Assembly: GCA_014763785.1 (NCBI GenBank)
Contig: JACXUS010000005.1
Location: 1 to 37,667 of the forward strand
Reading direction: 5' to 3'
Length of the DNA: 37,667 nt
Source: Sphingomonadales bacterium
GTDB lineage: Bacteria; Pseudomonadota; Alphaproteobacteria; Rhodobacterales; Rhodobacteraceae
Each line of letters begins with the position of its first letter. Position 1 is the first letter of the stretch. A model generated the notes under the pieces. The model searched no databases, was not told the DNA's origin, and saw only the letters and a program-made list of their open reading frames with translations. A program made the position numbers and the translations under genes. This document shows, piece after piece, positions 19,501 through 27,846 of the stretch.

Positions 19501-20035
19501 CGTGGCGGCGCTGATAGAGGCCCGAGATCCCCGCGGCCTCTTCCAGAATCCGGCGGCGGGCTTTCGGCTTGGCGTTGATCAGCTCGGAAATCTGCCCCTG
19601 CCGCACCAGCGCCGGGCTATGCGCCCCGGTCGAGGCATCGGCAAACAGCATCTGCACATCGCGCGCGCGCACATCCTTGCTGTTGACCTTATAGGCCGAG
19701 CCCGCATCGCGGGTGATCCGGCGCACGATTTCGACCGTGTCGGCCTCGTTGAACCCGGAGGGCGCGAGGCGTTCGGTGTTGTCGATGGAAAGCGAGACCT
19801 CGGCGAAATGCCGCGCGCCGCGGGTGGCGGCACCGGCGAAGATCACATCCTCCATCCCGCCGCCGCGCATCGCCGAGGGGCGGTTCTCGCCCATCACCCA
19901 GCGCAAGGCTTCCAGCAGGTTCGACTTGCCGCAGCCATTGGGCCCGACAACGCCGGTCAACCCGTCATGGATCACCAGATCCGTCGGGTCGACGAAGCTC
20001 TTGAAGCCATTCAGGCGCAGCCGGGTGAAGCGCAA
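16577..20035 (-). CDS. smc: Chromosome segregation protein SMC
   Basis: [50 protein letters not shown]; long coiled coils; [43 protein letters not shown]. Likely TTG start at 20035 with upstream GGAAAGG; the ORF table's longer start is less plausible. Confidence 0.95.
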   Translation of the reverse strand: [1152 protein letters not shown]

Positions 20036-20068
20036 GGCGGGACCTTTCCGATTCCTCTCTGGTCCGCC

Positions 20069-20097
20069 AGTGTCTCGGGGCGCGCGCCCCAAGTCAA
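20069..20097 (-). promoter_or_regulatory. Candidate smc promoter TTGACT-N17-GACACT with a 14-bp palindrome in the spacer
   Basis: Minus strand: TTGACT(20097..20092), spacer containing GGGGCGCGCGCCCC (20077..20090), GACACT(20074..20069); the -10 is weak. Confidence 0.35.
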
Positions 20098-20131
20098 CGC
20101 CGCGCCCCATGATCTGGCGGCATTCGGGCGG

Positions 20132-20140
20132 TTATCCACA
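20132..20140 (+). promoter_or_regulatory. DnaA box-like sequence TTATCCACA
   Basis: Exact match to the strong DnaA-box consensus TTATCCACA, in the smc/lrgA divergent intergenic region. Confidence 0.4.
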
Positions 20141-20230
20141 AGATATGCGTGGTATCCCGCCCGCGATTTCGCCTTTCGGGCCCGCGGAAAGGCGCGTAAC
20201 TTGGCCCGGTTTCCAGCGAAGGGGGCGGGC

Positions 20231-20587
20231 ATGGTTCCGGCATTGGCGATCATTCTGGCGTTTCAGCTGGCGGGCGAGGTGATCTCGCGCGCGGCCCATC
20301 TACCCTTGCCCGGGCCGGTTCTGGGGATGCTGGGCATGGTCGCGGCGCTCATGCTTTCGCCGCGGCTCAAGGAGCTGGTGCGGCCCACCGCGCAGGGGCT
20401 TTTGAACCACCTTTCGCTGTTGTTCGTGCCCGCGGGCGTCGGCGTCGTGGCGCATTTGCCGACGCTGGCCGCCCATGGCGCGGCGCTGGCGGTGTCGCTG
20501 GTGGTCTCGACGCTTCTGGCCATCGTCGTCGGCGCGCTCGCCTTCACCTGGGCGGCGCGCCTGATCGGGAGCGAACCCGATGACTGA
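20231..20587 (+). CDS. lrgA: CidA/LrgA family holin-like protein
   Basis: MVPALAIILAFQLAGEVISRAAHLPLPGPVLGMLGMVAALML...LLFVPAGVGVVAHL; adjacent to lrgB. Confidence 0.9.
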   Translation: MVPALAIILAFQLAGEVISRAAHLPLPGPVLGMLGMVAALMLSPRLKELVRPTAQGLLNHLSLLFVPAGVGVVAHLPTLAAHGAALAVSLVVSTLLAIVVGALAFTWAARLIGSEPDD

Positions 20588-21296
20588 TGCCGCGCTGATC
20601 TGGTCTTACCTGGCCTCGAAGCCGCTCCTGTGGCTCACCGCGACGCTCGTGGCCTATTGGGCGGGGGATGCGATCTTCCGCGCGGCGCGCCGCTCGCCCT
20701 TTGCCAATCCGGTGATGCTGGCGGTGGTGTTTCTGGCGGTGCTGCTGACCGCGACCGGCACGCCCTATCAGAGCTATTTCGAGGGCGCGCAATTCGTGCA
20801 TTTCATGCTGGGGCCCGCGACCGTGTGCCTCGCGATCCCGCTGCACACCAACCTGCCCAAGGTGCGCCGGGCCCTTGTGCCGATCCTTGTGGCGCTGGGG
20901 GCGGGCTCGTTCACTGCGGTTGCCTCGGCCCTTGCCATCGCGAAACTCTTGGGCGCCGATGCCGTGCTGATGGCGACGCTGGCGCCGAAATCGGCGACCG
21001 CGCCGGTCGCGATCGGCATTTCCGAAAGCCTGGGCGGCCAGCCCACGCTGACCGCGGTGCTGGTGCTGCTGACCGGCATGATCGGGGCGATTTTCGTGAC
21101 GCCGATGCTCAATGCGCTGGGCCTGCGCGACTGGCGGGCGCGGGGCTTTGCGACGGGGGTTGCCGCGCATGGCATCGGCACGGCGCGCGCCTTTCAGGTG
21201 CATGATACGGCCGGGGCCTTTGCCTCGATCGGGATGGGGCTCAATGCGGTGCTGACGGCCTTTCTGGCGCCGCTGGTGCTGCACCTGTTCCTTTAG
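20580..21296 (+). CDS. lrgB: LrgB/CidB family protein
   Basis: LLTATGTPYQSYFEGAQFVHFMLGPATVCLAIPLHTNLPKVRR...APKSATAPVAIGISESLGG...ATGVAAHGIGTARAFQ. Confidence 0.94.
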   Translation: MTDAALIWSYLASKPLLWLTATLVAYWAGDAIFRAARRSPFANPVMLAVVFLAVLLTATGTPYQSYFEGAQFVHFMLGPATVCLAIPLHTNLPKVRRALVPILVALGAGSFTAVASALAIAKLLGADAVLMATLAPKSATAPVAIGISESLGGQPTLTAVLVLLTGMIGAIFVTPMLNALGLRDWRARGFATGVAAHGIGTARAFQVHDTAGAFASIGMGLNAVLTAFLAPLVLHLFL

Positions 21297-21967
21297 CGCG
21301 GGGGGCGCAGCGGCGGGCGCGGCTTGTAGACCGGCAGCCGCCAGCCCCAATGCAGCGAGCCCGCGCGCAGAAGAAACGTGACCGCGCCACAGGCCAGCAT
21401 CGCGGGCAGGCCGGGCGCCCCCGCCGCCGTCACGCCAAGCGCCGTGGCCGATCCGGCAAAGGCACAGCTCAGGTACAGCTCGCCCTGTTTCAGCACCAAG
21501 GGCACCTCGTTGCAGACCACATCGCGCATCAGCCCGCCAAAGGACCCGGTGACCACCCCCATGATCAGCACGATCACCGGCCCATGCCCGAGCCCCATGG
21601 TCACCGCCACCCCCGCGGGCACCGCCACCGCCAGCGCCGCCGCATCGAGCCATAGGAGCGTGCGATAGCGGTTTTCCAGCAGATGCGCGGTGAAGAACAC
21701 GACCACCGCCGCGGCTGCGATCATCACGATCAGATCGGGCCGCCCGACCCAGAAGACCGGATCGCGCCCCAAAAGCAGGTCGCGCACCGTGCCGCCGCCC
21801 ACCGCCGTCAGCGCCGCGATGAAGATGAAGCCCACCAGATCCAGCAGATTGCGCGAGGCGACCAGCGCCCCGGTCAGCGCGAAGACCAGCACCGAGATGT
21901 AATCCAGCGCCATCCCGATGGGCAGGCTGGCGATATAGTCCAGAACCGGATGCTGATCGCCCGCCAT
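21293..21967 (-). CDS. TRIC (trimeric intracellular cation) channel family / UPF0126 membrane protein
   Basis: FALTGALVASRNLLDLVGFIFIAALTAVGGGTVRDLLLGRDPVFWV...GSFGGLMRDVVCNEVPLVL. Confidence 0.93.
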   Translation of the reverse strand: MAGDQHPVLDYIASLPIGMALDYISVLVFALTGALVASRNLLDLVGFIFIAALTAVGGGTVRDLLLGRDPVFWVGRPDLIVMIAAAAVVVFFTAHLLENRYRTLLWLDAAALAVAVPAGVAVTMGLGHGPVIVLIMGVVTGSFGGLMRDVVCNEVPLVLKQGELYLSCAFAGSATALGVTAAGAPGLPAMLACGAVTFLLRAGSLHWGWRLPVYKPRPPLRPPR

Positions 21968-22000
21968 CGTGCCCCCCTGTGCTGAGGCGATGCTAGCGGG

Positions 22001-22459
22001 TTATTTCGCAGCCTTGAAGGGGGCCATTCCGGCGCGCGCCAGTTCGTCGGCGCGCTCGTTCTCGGCATGGCCCGCATGGCCCTTGATCCATTTCCAGGTG
22101 ACCTTGTGGCGCGCCTGCGCGGCATCGAGGCGCTGCCACAGATCGACGTTCTTCACCGGCTTGCGGTCGGCGGTTTTCCAGCCGTTGCGCTTCCAGCCAT
22201 GGATCCAGCCGGTCACGCCATTCTTCACATAGGCGCTGTCGGTGGTGATGGTGATCTCGCTCTCGCGAGTCAGCGCCTCGAGCGCGTTGATCGCGGCCAG
22301 AAGCTCCATCCGGTTGTTGGTGGTGTCAGCCTCGCCGCCCTGCAGCTCGCGTTCCTTCACGACCGCGGCACCCTCCATCGCGCGCATCAGAACCCCCCAG
22401 CCCCCGGGGCCAGGGTTGCCCGAGCAGGCGCCATCGGTCCAGGCATGCAATTCGGGCAT
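22001..22459 (-). CDS. rnhA: Ribonuclease HI
   Basis: [26 protein letters not shown]...[18 protein letters not shown]...[22 protein letters not shown]...[20 protein letters not shown]. Confidence 0.97.
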   Translation of the reverse strand: MPELHAWTDGACSGNPGPGGWGVLMRAMEGAAVVKERELQGGEADTTNNRMELLAAINALEALTRESEITITTDSAYVKNGVTGWIHGWKRNGWKTADRKPVKNVDLWQRLDAAQARHKVTWKWIKGHAGHAENERADELARAGMAPFKAAK

Positions 22460-23061
22460 CAGGTGCGCTCCAGCGCGAGGCGGGCGCCAAGCGCCGCAAA
22501 GCTCGCCGCAAAGGCGCGGCGCATCCAGGCGGTGACCGCGGGGCGGCTCAGCACGGCCTCGCGGCCGCTGGCGGCAAGGGCGGCATAGCCGAGGAAGACC
22601 GCGAAGGTCATCGCGGCAAAGGCCAGCCCCAGCCCGCCCATCACCGCCATTCCATCGGTCGGCGCCATGAATTGCGGCAGGAACGCCAGGAAGAACATCG
22701 GCAGTTTGGGGTTGAGCAGGTTCAGCATGATGCCACGGCCAATGAGCCGCGCAACGGGCTGCGCCGCCGCCGCCTCGACCTGCAACCCGCCGGTGCCCTT
22801 CAGCGTGCCCCAGGCCATCCACAGAAGATAGGCGACGCCCGCATATTTCAGGCTCTGGAACAGCACCGCCGAGGTATGCAGGACCGCGGCCAGCCCCGCC
22901 ATCGCAATGCCCAGATGCACCAGCGTCGCAATGGTGCAGCCGAAGGCCGCCCAGAACCCGGCGCGGAAGCCCTGACCCAAAGTGGTCGAGAGCGTGTAGA
23001 CAACGCCGATCCCCGGCGCGAGGCAGACGATGAAAACGGTCAGCAGGAATTCGATGCTCAT
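22459..23061 (-). CDS. LysE/RhtB family amino-acid exporter
   Basis: [55 protein letters not shown]...[22 protein letters not shown]; stop overlaps the rnhA start. Confidence 0.92.
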   Translation of the reverse strand: MSIEFLLTVFIVCLAPGIGVVYTLSTTLGQGFRAGFWAAFGCTIATLVHLGIAMAGLAAVLHTSAVLFQSLKYAGVAYLLWMAWGTLKGTGGLQVEAAAAQPVARLIGRGIMLNLLNPKLPMFFLAFLPQFMAPTDGMAVMGGLGLAFAAMTFAVFLGYAALAASGREAVLSRPAVTAWMRRAFAASFAALGARLALERT

Positions 23062-24005
23062 GCCGGGATCCTCAAAACACGGGGGACTTTGAATTCAATG
23101 TCTTCGCGGGCGGTCTCGACCAGCTCCACGGTCAGGTCATAGCGGTCGCGGAAGGCGTCGATCACCTCGTTGATCAGCACCTCGGGCGCGCTGGCGCCGG
23201 CGGTGACGCCGACCGCGGCCACGCCTTCGAGCGCGCGCCAGTCGATATCGGTGGCGCGCTGCACCAGCTGCGCATAGCTGCAGCCCGCCGCGCGCCCGAC
23301 CTCGACCAGACGGCGCGAATTCGAGCTGTTCGGCGCGCCGATCACCAGAAGCGCGGCGATCTTCGGCGCGATCGCCTTGACCGCGGCCTGGCGGTTGGTG
23401 GTGGCATAGCAGATATCGTCCTTGGCGGGCCCGATGATCCCCGGGAACCGCGCCTGCAGGGCGCTGACCACCTCGGCGGTGTCATCGACCGATAAAGTCG
23501 TCTGGGTGATCCAGGCGAGCCGGGAGGGGTCACGCGGATCAAGGCGCGCTACATCCTCGACGGTCTCCACAAGCAGAACTTCACCCTCGGGCAGCTGGCC
23601 CATGGTGCCGAGCACCTCGGGGTGACCGGCATGGCCGATCATCACCATCTGCAGGCCCTCTTCATGGTGCCGCTCGGCCTCGATATGGACCTTGCTGACC
23701 AAGGGGCAGGTGGCATCGACATAGATCATCTGCCGCCGTTCGGCCTCGGCGGGCACCGATTTCGGCACGCCATGCGCCGAGAAGATCACGGGCCGGTCGG
23801 TCGGGCATTCGTCGAGCTCCTCGACGAAGACAGCGCCCTTGGCGCGCAGCCCATCGACCACGAATTTGTTGTGCACGATCTCGTGGCGCACATAGACCGG
23901 CGCGCCCCATTTCTCGATCGCCATCTCGACGATCTTGATCGCGCGATCGACACCCGCGCAGAAGCCGCGCGGCGCGGCGAGATAGAGGGTCAGGGCTGGC
24001 TTCAT
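23058..24005 (-). CDS. ispH: 4-hydroxy-3-methylbut-2-enyl diphosphate reductase
   Basis: [60 protein letters not shown]...[16 protein letters not shown]. Confidence 0.97.
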   Translation of the reverse strand: MKPALTLYLAAPRGFCAGVDRAIKIVEMAIEKWGAPVYVRHEIVHNKFVVDGLRAKGAVFVEELDECPTDRPVIFSAHGVPKSVPAEAERRQMIYVDATCPLVSKVHIEAERHHEEGLQMVMIGHAGHPEVLGTMGQLPEGEVLLVETVEDVARLDPRDPSRLAWITQTTLSVDDTAEVVSALQARFPGIIGPAKDDICYATTNRQAAVKAIAPKIAALLVIGAPNSSNSRRLVEVGRAAGCSYAQLVQRATDIDWRALEGVAAVGVTAGASAPEVLINEVIDAFRDRYDLTVELVETAREDIEFKVPRVLRIPA

Positions 24006-24070
24006 CGCGCTCTCCTTGGTCCGCCCCAGACCTAATGCGCGGCGCGCCCGCCGTCCACCCCGGGCGAGGT

Positions 24071-24730
24071 TCAGAATTCGACCTCGAGTTCCTCGATCTC
24101 TTCGGGCTCGGCCAGCGCGCCGGCCGTCCATTCCACCATCGGCGCCCAGGTCAGGATGGTTTCCACATAGGCTTGCAGGCGCGTTTCGAGCGGCACCGAA
24201 TAGGTGCGAAACCGGGTGCAGACCGGGGCATACATCGCATCGGCCACGGTGGGCGTGGCCCCGAACAGGAACGGCCCGCCGTGGGTGGCAAGGCATTCAA
24301 GCCAGATCGCCTTCACCCGTTCCACATCGGGGCGCGCGCCGGAGAAGATCTTGAAGCTCTCGTGCCGCGCCTTGAGGTTCATCGGCAGCGCCGAGCGCAG
24401 GTTGTAGAACCCCGAATGCATCTCGCCCGCGACGGCGCGGCACTGCGCGCGCACCGCGATATCGGCCGGAAAGAGCCCCGCGTCCGGGAAGATCTCGTGC
24501 AGATATTCGGCAATGGCGAGGGTGTCCCAGACCTCGACCTGTCCATGGCTCAGCCGCGGCACCAGAACCGAGGGCGAGAGAAGCAGCAATTCCTGCCGCG
24601 CGCTGGCCTCTGACAGGTCGACCATCGTCTCATTGAACTCGAGCCCCGCCATCTTGCACAACAACCAGCCGCGCAACGACCAGGAGGAGTAGTTTTTCGA
24701 TGAAATAGTAAGCGTCGCTTGTCCCATCAT
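24071..24730 (-). CDS. Glutathione S-transferase family protein
   Basis: [32 protein letters not shown]...[31 protein letters not shown], the GST N-terminal domain. Confidence 0.9.
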   Translation of the reverse strand: MMGQATLTISSKNYSSWSLRGWLLCKMAGLEFNETMVDLSEASARQELLLLSPSVLVPRLSHGQVEVWDTLAIAEYLHEIFPDAGLFPADIAVRAQCRAVAGEMHSGFYNLRSALPMNLKARHESFKIFSGARPDVERVKAIWLECLATHGGPFLFGATPTVADAMYAPVCTRFRTYSVPLETRLQAYVETILTWAPMVEWTAGALAEPEEIEELEVEF

Positions 24731-24828
24731 GGCTCCGATCGTGTCAAACGCTGCGCATCTGCTGATTTTTGTCGCAGGGTTGCCCGGGAGGAGCCAAGCC
24801 TTTTCGCCGAGTCCCAAAAGGAAACGCC

Positions 24829-26052
24829 ATGCTTTACGCAACCTATCAGTCGCTTGATGATATTTTCGCCCCTTTGCGAACGGCGGCGCTGACGGCTCTG
24901 AATTTCGCGCCGCGCGTCGGCGGCGAGATGGCGGGCCCCTTTGGCGGGATGCTGCGCAGCCATGCGGCGCTGATGGAGATGGTCTCGCGCTTCAAGCTCA
25001 GCCACGAACGCCCCGGCTTTGGCATCCATTCGGTGCGGGTCGAGAACCGCGAGGTGCCGGTCACCGAAGAGGTGGTGCTGGATCTGCCCTATGCCAAACT
25101 GGTGCATTTCAAGCGCGATATCGCCACGGTGCAGCCCAAGGTTCTGGTCACAGCGCCGCTCTCGGGGCATTTCGCGACGCTCTTGGCGGGCACGGTGCGC
25201 ACGCTGCTGCGCGACCATGATGTCTATATCACCGACTGGAAGAACGCCCGCGATGTGCCGCGCGCGGCGGGGCCCTTCGGCGTCGAGGATTATGTGGACT
25301 ATGTGATCCGCTTTCTCGAGCATATCGGGCCGGGCGGCCATGTGCTGGGCGTGTGCCAGCCCTGCGTGCAGACGCTGGCCGCGGTGGCGGTGATGTCGGA
25401 GGATAAGAACCCCGCGACGCCGCGGACGATGACGCTGATGGCGGGGCCGGTCGATGTGCGCGAAAGCCCGACCGCGGTCAATGAGCTGGCCAACGAGAAG
25501 CCGCTGGAATGGTTCGAGAACAATGTGATCTCGACGGTGCCCGCGCGCTATGCGGGGGCCGGGCGCAAGGTCTATCCGGGGTTTGTGCAGCTGACCGCCT
25601 TCATGGCGATGAATATGGATCGCCACCGCGCCCAGCACGAGAAACTGTATCAGCACCTCGCCGCGGGCGAGCTGGCCGAGGCTGACAAAATCAGGCATTT
25701 CTACGATGAATATTTCGCGGTGCTGGACCTGACCGCGGAATTCTATCTGGAGACGATCGAGCGGGTGTTTCAGAACGCCGATCTGGCGCGGGGGGAATTC
25801 ACCTATCGCGGGCGCAAGGTCGATCCGGGCAAGATCCGCAATACGGCCCTGCTGACGGTCGAGGGCGGGCGCGACGATATCTGTGGGCTCGGTCAGACCA
25901 CGGCGGCGCATGATCTGTGCAGCTCGCTGCGCCCGCATCTCAAGCGCCATCACCTGCAGGCCAATGTCGGCCATTATGGCGTGTTCAACGGCGGCAAATG
26001 GGATCGCGAAATCTATCCCGTGGTGCGCAACATGATCCTGTCGATGGAATAG
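24829..26052 (+). CDS. phaZ: Intracellular polyhydroxyalkanoate depolymerase
   Basis: Full-length resemblance to intracellular PhaZ: LVTAPLSGHFATLLAGTVRTLLRDHDVYITDWKNARDVP...LGVCQPCVQ (Cys nucleophile motif)...GKIRNTALLTVEGGRDDICGLGQTTAAHDLC; C-terminal HYGVFNGGKWDREIYPVVRNMI. Confidence 0.93.
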   Translation: MLYATYQSLDDIFAPLRTAALTALNFAPRVGGEMAGPFGGMLRSHAALMEMVSRFKLSHERPGFGIHSVRVENREVPVTEEVVLDLPYAKLVHFKRDIATVQPKVLVTAPLSGHFATLLAGTVRTLLRDHDVYITDWKNARDVPRAAGPFGVEDYVDYVIRFLEHIGPGGHVLGVCQPCVQTLAAVAVMSEDKNPATPRTMTLMAGPVDVRESPTAVNELANEKPLEWFENNVISTVPARYAGAGRKVYPGFVQLTAFMAMNMDRHRAQHEKLYQHLAAGELAEADKIRHFYDEYFAVLDLTAEFYLETIERVFQNADLARGEFTYRGRKVDPGKIRNTALLTVEGGRDDICGLGQTTAAHDLCSSLRPHLKRHHLQANVGHYGVFNGGKWDREIYPVVRNMILSME

Positions 26053-26083
26053 AAAAACGCCGGACCCTTGGGCCCGGCGTTCC
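26053..26083 (-). terminator. Hairpin terminator between convergent phaZ and the NYN gene (U tract on minus strand)
   Basis: AACGCCGG(26056-63)...CCGGCGTT(26074-81) with inner CCC/GGG. The plus-strand AAAAA upstream gives TTTTT on the minus strand. Confidence 0.75.
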
Positions 26084-26101
26084 TGTCTGCGGCGCCTGCG
26101 C

Positions 26102-26662
26102 TCAGCTGTCGGCGCTGTCGGTGTCGCGCGGCTCGCGCGGCGGGCGGCCAATCACGTCGCGCAGCGCGTCCAGCTCGATGAAATTATCGGCCTGACGGCG
26201 CAGCTCGTCGGCGATCATCGGCGGCTGGCTGCGGATCGTGGATACGACCGACACACGCACGCCCATGCGTTGCAGCGCCTCGACCAGCGGGCGGAAATCG
26301 CCGTCCCCCGAGAACAGCACCGCATGATCCAGCCGCGGCGCGAGTTCCATCGCATTCACCGCCAGCTCGATATCCATATTGCCCTTGACCTTCCGGCGGC
26401 CCATGGAATCGGTGTATTCCTTGGCGGGCTTGGTCACCATCGCATAGCCGTTGTAATGCAGCCAGTCGACCAGCGGGCGGATCGGGGAATATTCCTCGTT
26501 CTCGAGCAGGGCGGTATAATAAAACGCCCGCACGAGTTTGCCGCGCCGTTCGAATTCCTGCCGCAGCAGCTTGTAGTCGATATCGAACCCGAGCGCCTTC
26601 GCGGCCGCGTAGAGGTTCGACCCGTCAATGAACAGCGCAAGCCGTTCGTCCTTGTAAAACAT
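26102..26662 (-). CDS. NYN domain (LabA/DUF88-like) putative ribonuclease
   Basis: RLALFIDGSNLYAAAKALGFDIDYKLLRQEF...KGNMDIELAVNAMELAPRLDHAVLFSGDGDFRPLVEALQRMGVRVSVV. Confidence 0.9.
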   Translation of the reverse strand: MFYKDERLALFIDGSNLYAAAKALGFDIDYKLLRQEFERRGKLVRAFYYTALLENEEYSPIRPLVDWLHYNGYAMVTKPAKEYTDSMGRRKVKGNMDIELAVNAMELAPRLDHAVLFSGDGDFRPLVEALQRMGVRVSVVSTIRSQPPMIADELRRQADNFIELDALRDVIGRPPREPRDTDSADS

Positions 26663-26720
26663 CAAAACGTCCTTTCCGCGTGTCCCGCGCGTATCGGGCT
26701 CGTGCGCTGCATGGAGTGGG

Positions 26721-26749
26721 TTGACGCAGACACGGCTTTGCCCAATACG
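26721..26749 (+). promoter_or_regulatory. Candidate folK promoter TTGACG-N17-AATACG with CGGCTTTGCCC in the spacer
   Basis: TTGACG at 26721, spacer ending in CGGCTTTGCCC (26733-26743), then AATACG. Confidence 0.35.
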
Positions 26750-26812
26750 CCGTCGGGCTGCAATTCCGCCGTCTGACATAGCAACCACGCAGGCACAAGG
26801 ATATTTGTCTTT

Positions 26813-27397
26813 ATGTGCAGTACCAGTTTCCTGGTTGCCCTTGGGGCCAACCTCCCGTCTGCGGCCGGCGGGCCGGCACAGAGCCTCGTGCGCGCGCTGC
26901 AACTTCTGCCGGAAGAGGGCATACAACCTAAGGCTGTGTCAAGGTTCTACGGCTCGCCTGCCTTCCCGCCCGGCAATGGTCCCGATTATGTGAACGCCTG
27001 TGCGGTGGTCAGCGCCGATCTGAGCGCGTCCGAGCTGCTGGCGGCTTTGCACCGGATCGAGGCGGGGCTCGGCCGCGCCCGCAAGGAGCGTTGGGCCGCG
27101 CGGGTGATCGACCTCGATCTGATTGCGGCGGGCGATCAGGTGCTGCCCGATCGGGCGACCCATGCCGCCTGGCGCGCGCTGCCGCTGGAGGATCAGATGA
27201 AGCGCGCCCCCGAGGGGCCCGTGGTGCCGCATCCGCGCATGCACGAACGCGCCTTCGTGCTGATTCCCCTCGCCGAGATTGCGCCCGGCTGGCGTCACCC
27301 GGTGCTGGGCCGGACCGTGGCCGAGCTGGCCGCAGCCCTGCCCGAGGCGGAAAAAGCCGCACTGGAGCCATTTGCCACGCCGTTTGCCGGGGAATGA
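26813..27397 (+). CDS. folK: 2-amino-4-hydroxy-6-hydroxymethyldihydropteridine diphosphokinase
   Basis: [11 protein letters not shown]...[25 protein letters not shown]...[29 protein letters not shown]...[22 protein letters not shown]. Confidence 0.95.
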   Translation: MCSTSFLVALGANLPSAAGGPAQSLVRALQLLPEEGIQPKAVSRFYGSPAFPPGNGPDYVNACAVVSADLSASELLAALHRIEAGLGRARKERWAARVIDLDLIAAGDQVLPDRATHAAWRALPLEDQMKRAPEGPVVPHPRMHERAFVLIPLAEIAPGWRHPVLGRTVAELAAALPEAEKAALEPFATPFAGE

Positions 27398-27401
27398 GCG
27401 C

Positions 27402-27430
27402 TTGTCAAGCCCCGGCTTTGCCCCTAAATA
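27402..27430 (+). promoter_or_regulatory. Candidate rpoZ promoter TTGTCA-N17-TAAATA with CGGCTTTGCCC in the spacer
   Basis: TTGTCA at 27402-27407, 17-nt spacer containing CGGCTTTGCCC (27413-27423), TAAATA at 27425-27430. Confidence 0.45.
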
Positions 27431-27468
27431 GGCGCTTCACACCTCCCAAGTCCTGATTGGAGTTGCCG

Positions 27469-27822
27469 ATGGCCCGCGTGACGGTTGAAGATTGCGTTGA
27501 CAAGGTTCCGAACCGCTTCGAGCTGGTGATGCTCGCAGCGCATCGCGCCCGTGAAGTGGCCGCCGGTGCCGCGCTGACCATCGACCGCGACAACGACAAG
27601 AACCCCGTCGTCGCCCTGCGCGAAATCGCCGAGGAAACCCAGTCGGCCGACGATCTGCGCGAGCGTCTGATCGAGAGCAACCAGACCCAGATCGAGGTTG
27701 ACGAGCCCGAGGACGACGCGATGTCGATGCTGATGTCGGGCGAGATCGACCGCCCGAAAGAAGACGACATGAGCGAAGAGCGCATGCTGCGCGCGCTGAT
27801 GGATGCGCAGGGCCGCGAGTAA
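27469..27822 (+). CDS. rpoZ: DNA-directed RNA polymerase subunit omega
   Basis: [34 protein letters not shown]...[27 protein letters not shown] upstream. Confidence 0.96.
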   Translation: MARVTVEDCVDKVPNRFELVMLAAHRAREVAAGAALTIDRDNDKNPVVALREIAEETQSADDLRERLIESNQTQIEVDEPEDDAMSMLMSGEIDRPKEDDMSEERMLRALMDAQGRE

Positions 27823-27846
27823 TCTGAAGGGGGCGGACGGGCGCGA

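Noticed and set aside
20230-21296. lrgA/lrgB as a toxin or phage lysis module
   Set aside because: LrgAB/CidAB homologues are widespread chromosomal membrane proteins; no phage genes nearby.
24740-24775. PhaR-type operator upstream of phaZ
   Set aside because: TGC-rich, but the CTGC...GCAG spacing is 11 nt, not the short spacing I associate with PhaR sites.
26102-26662. NYN-domain gene as part of a defence or toxin-antitoxin system
   Set aside because: Single gene between phaZ and folK with no partner, helicase or antitoxin; LabA/DUF88-type NYN proteins are common housekeeping-like RNases.
27416-27430. CTTTGCCCCTAAATA after folK as a fourth post-stop element
   Set aside because: Also about 18 nt after a stop, but no GC hairpin follows and the promoter interpretation (TTGTCA-N17-TAAATA before rpoZ) fits better; left out of the element set.
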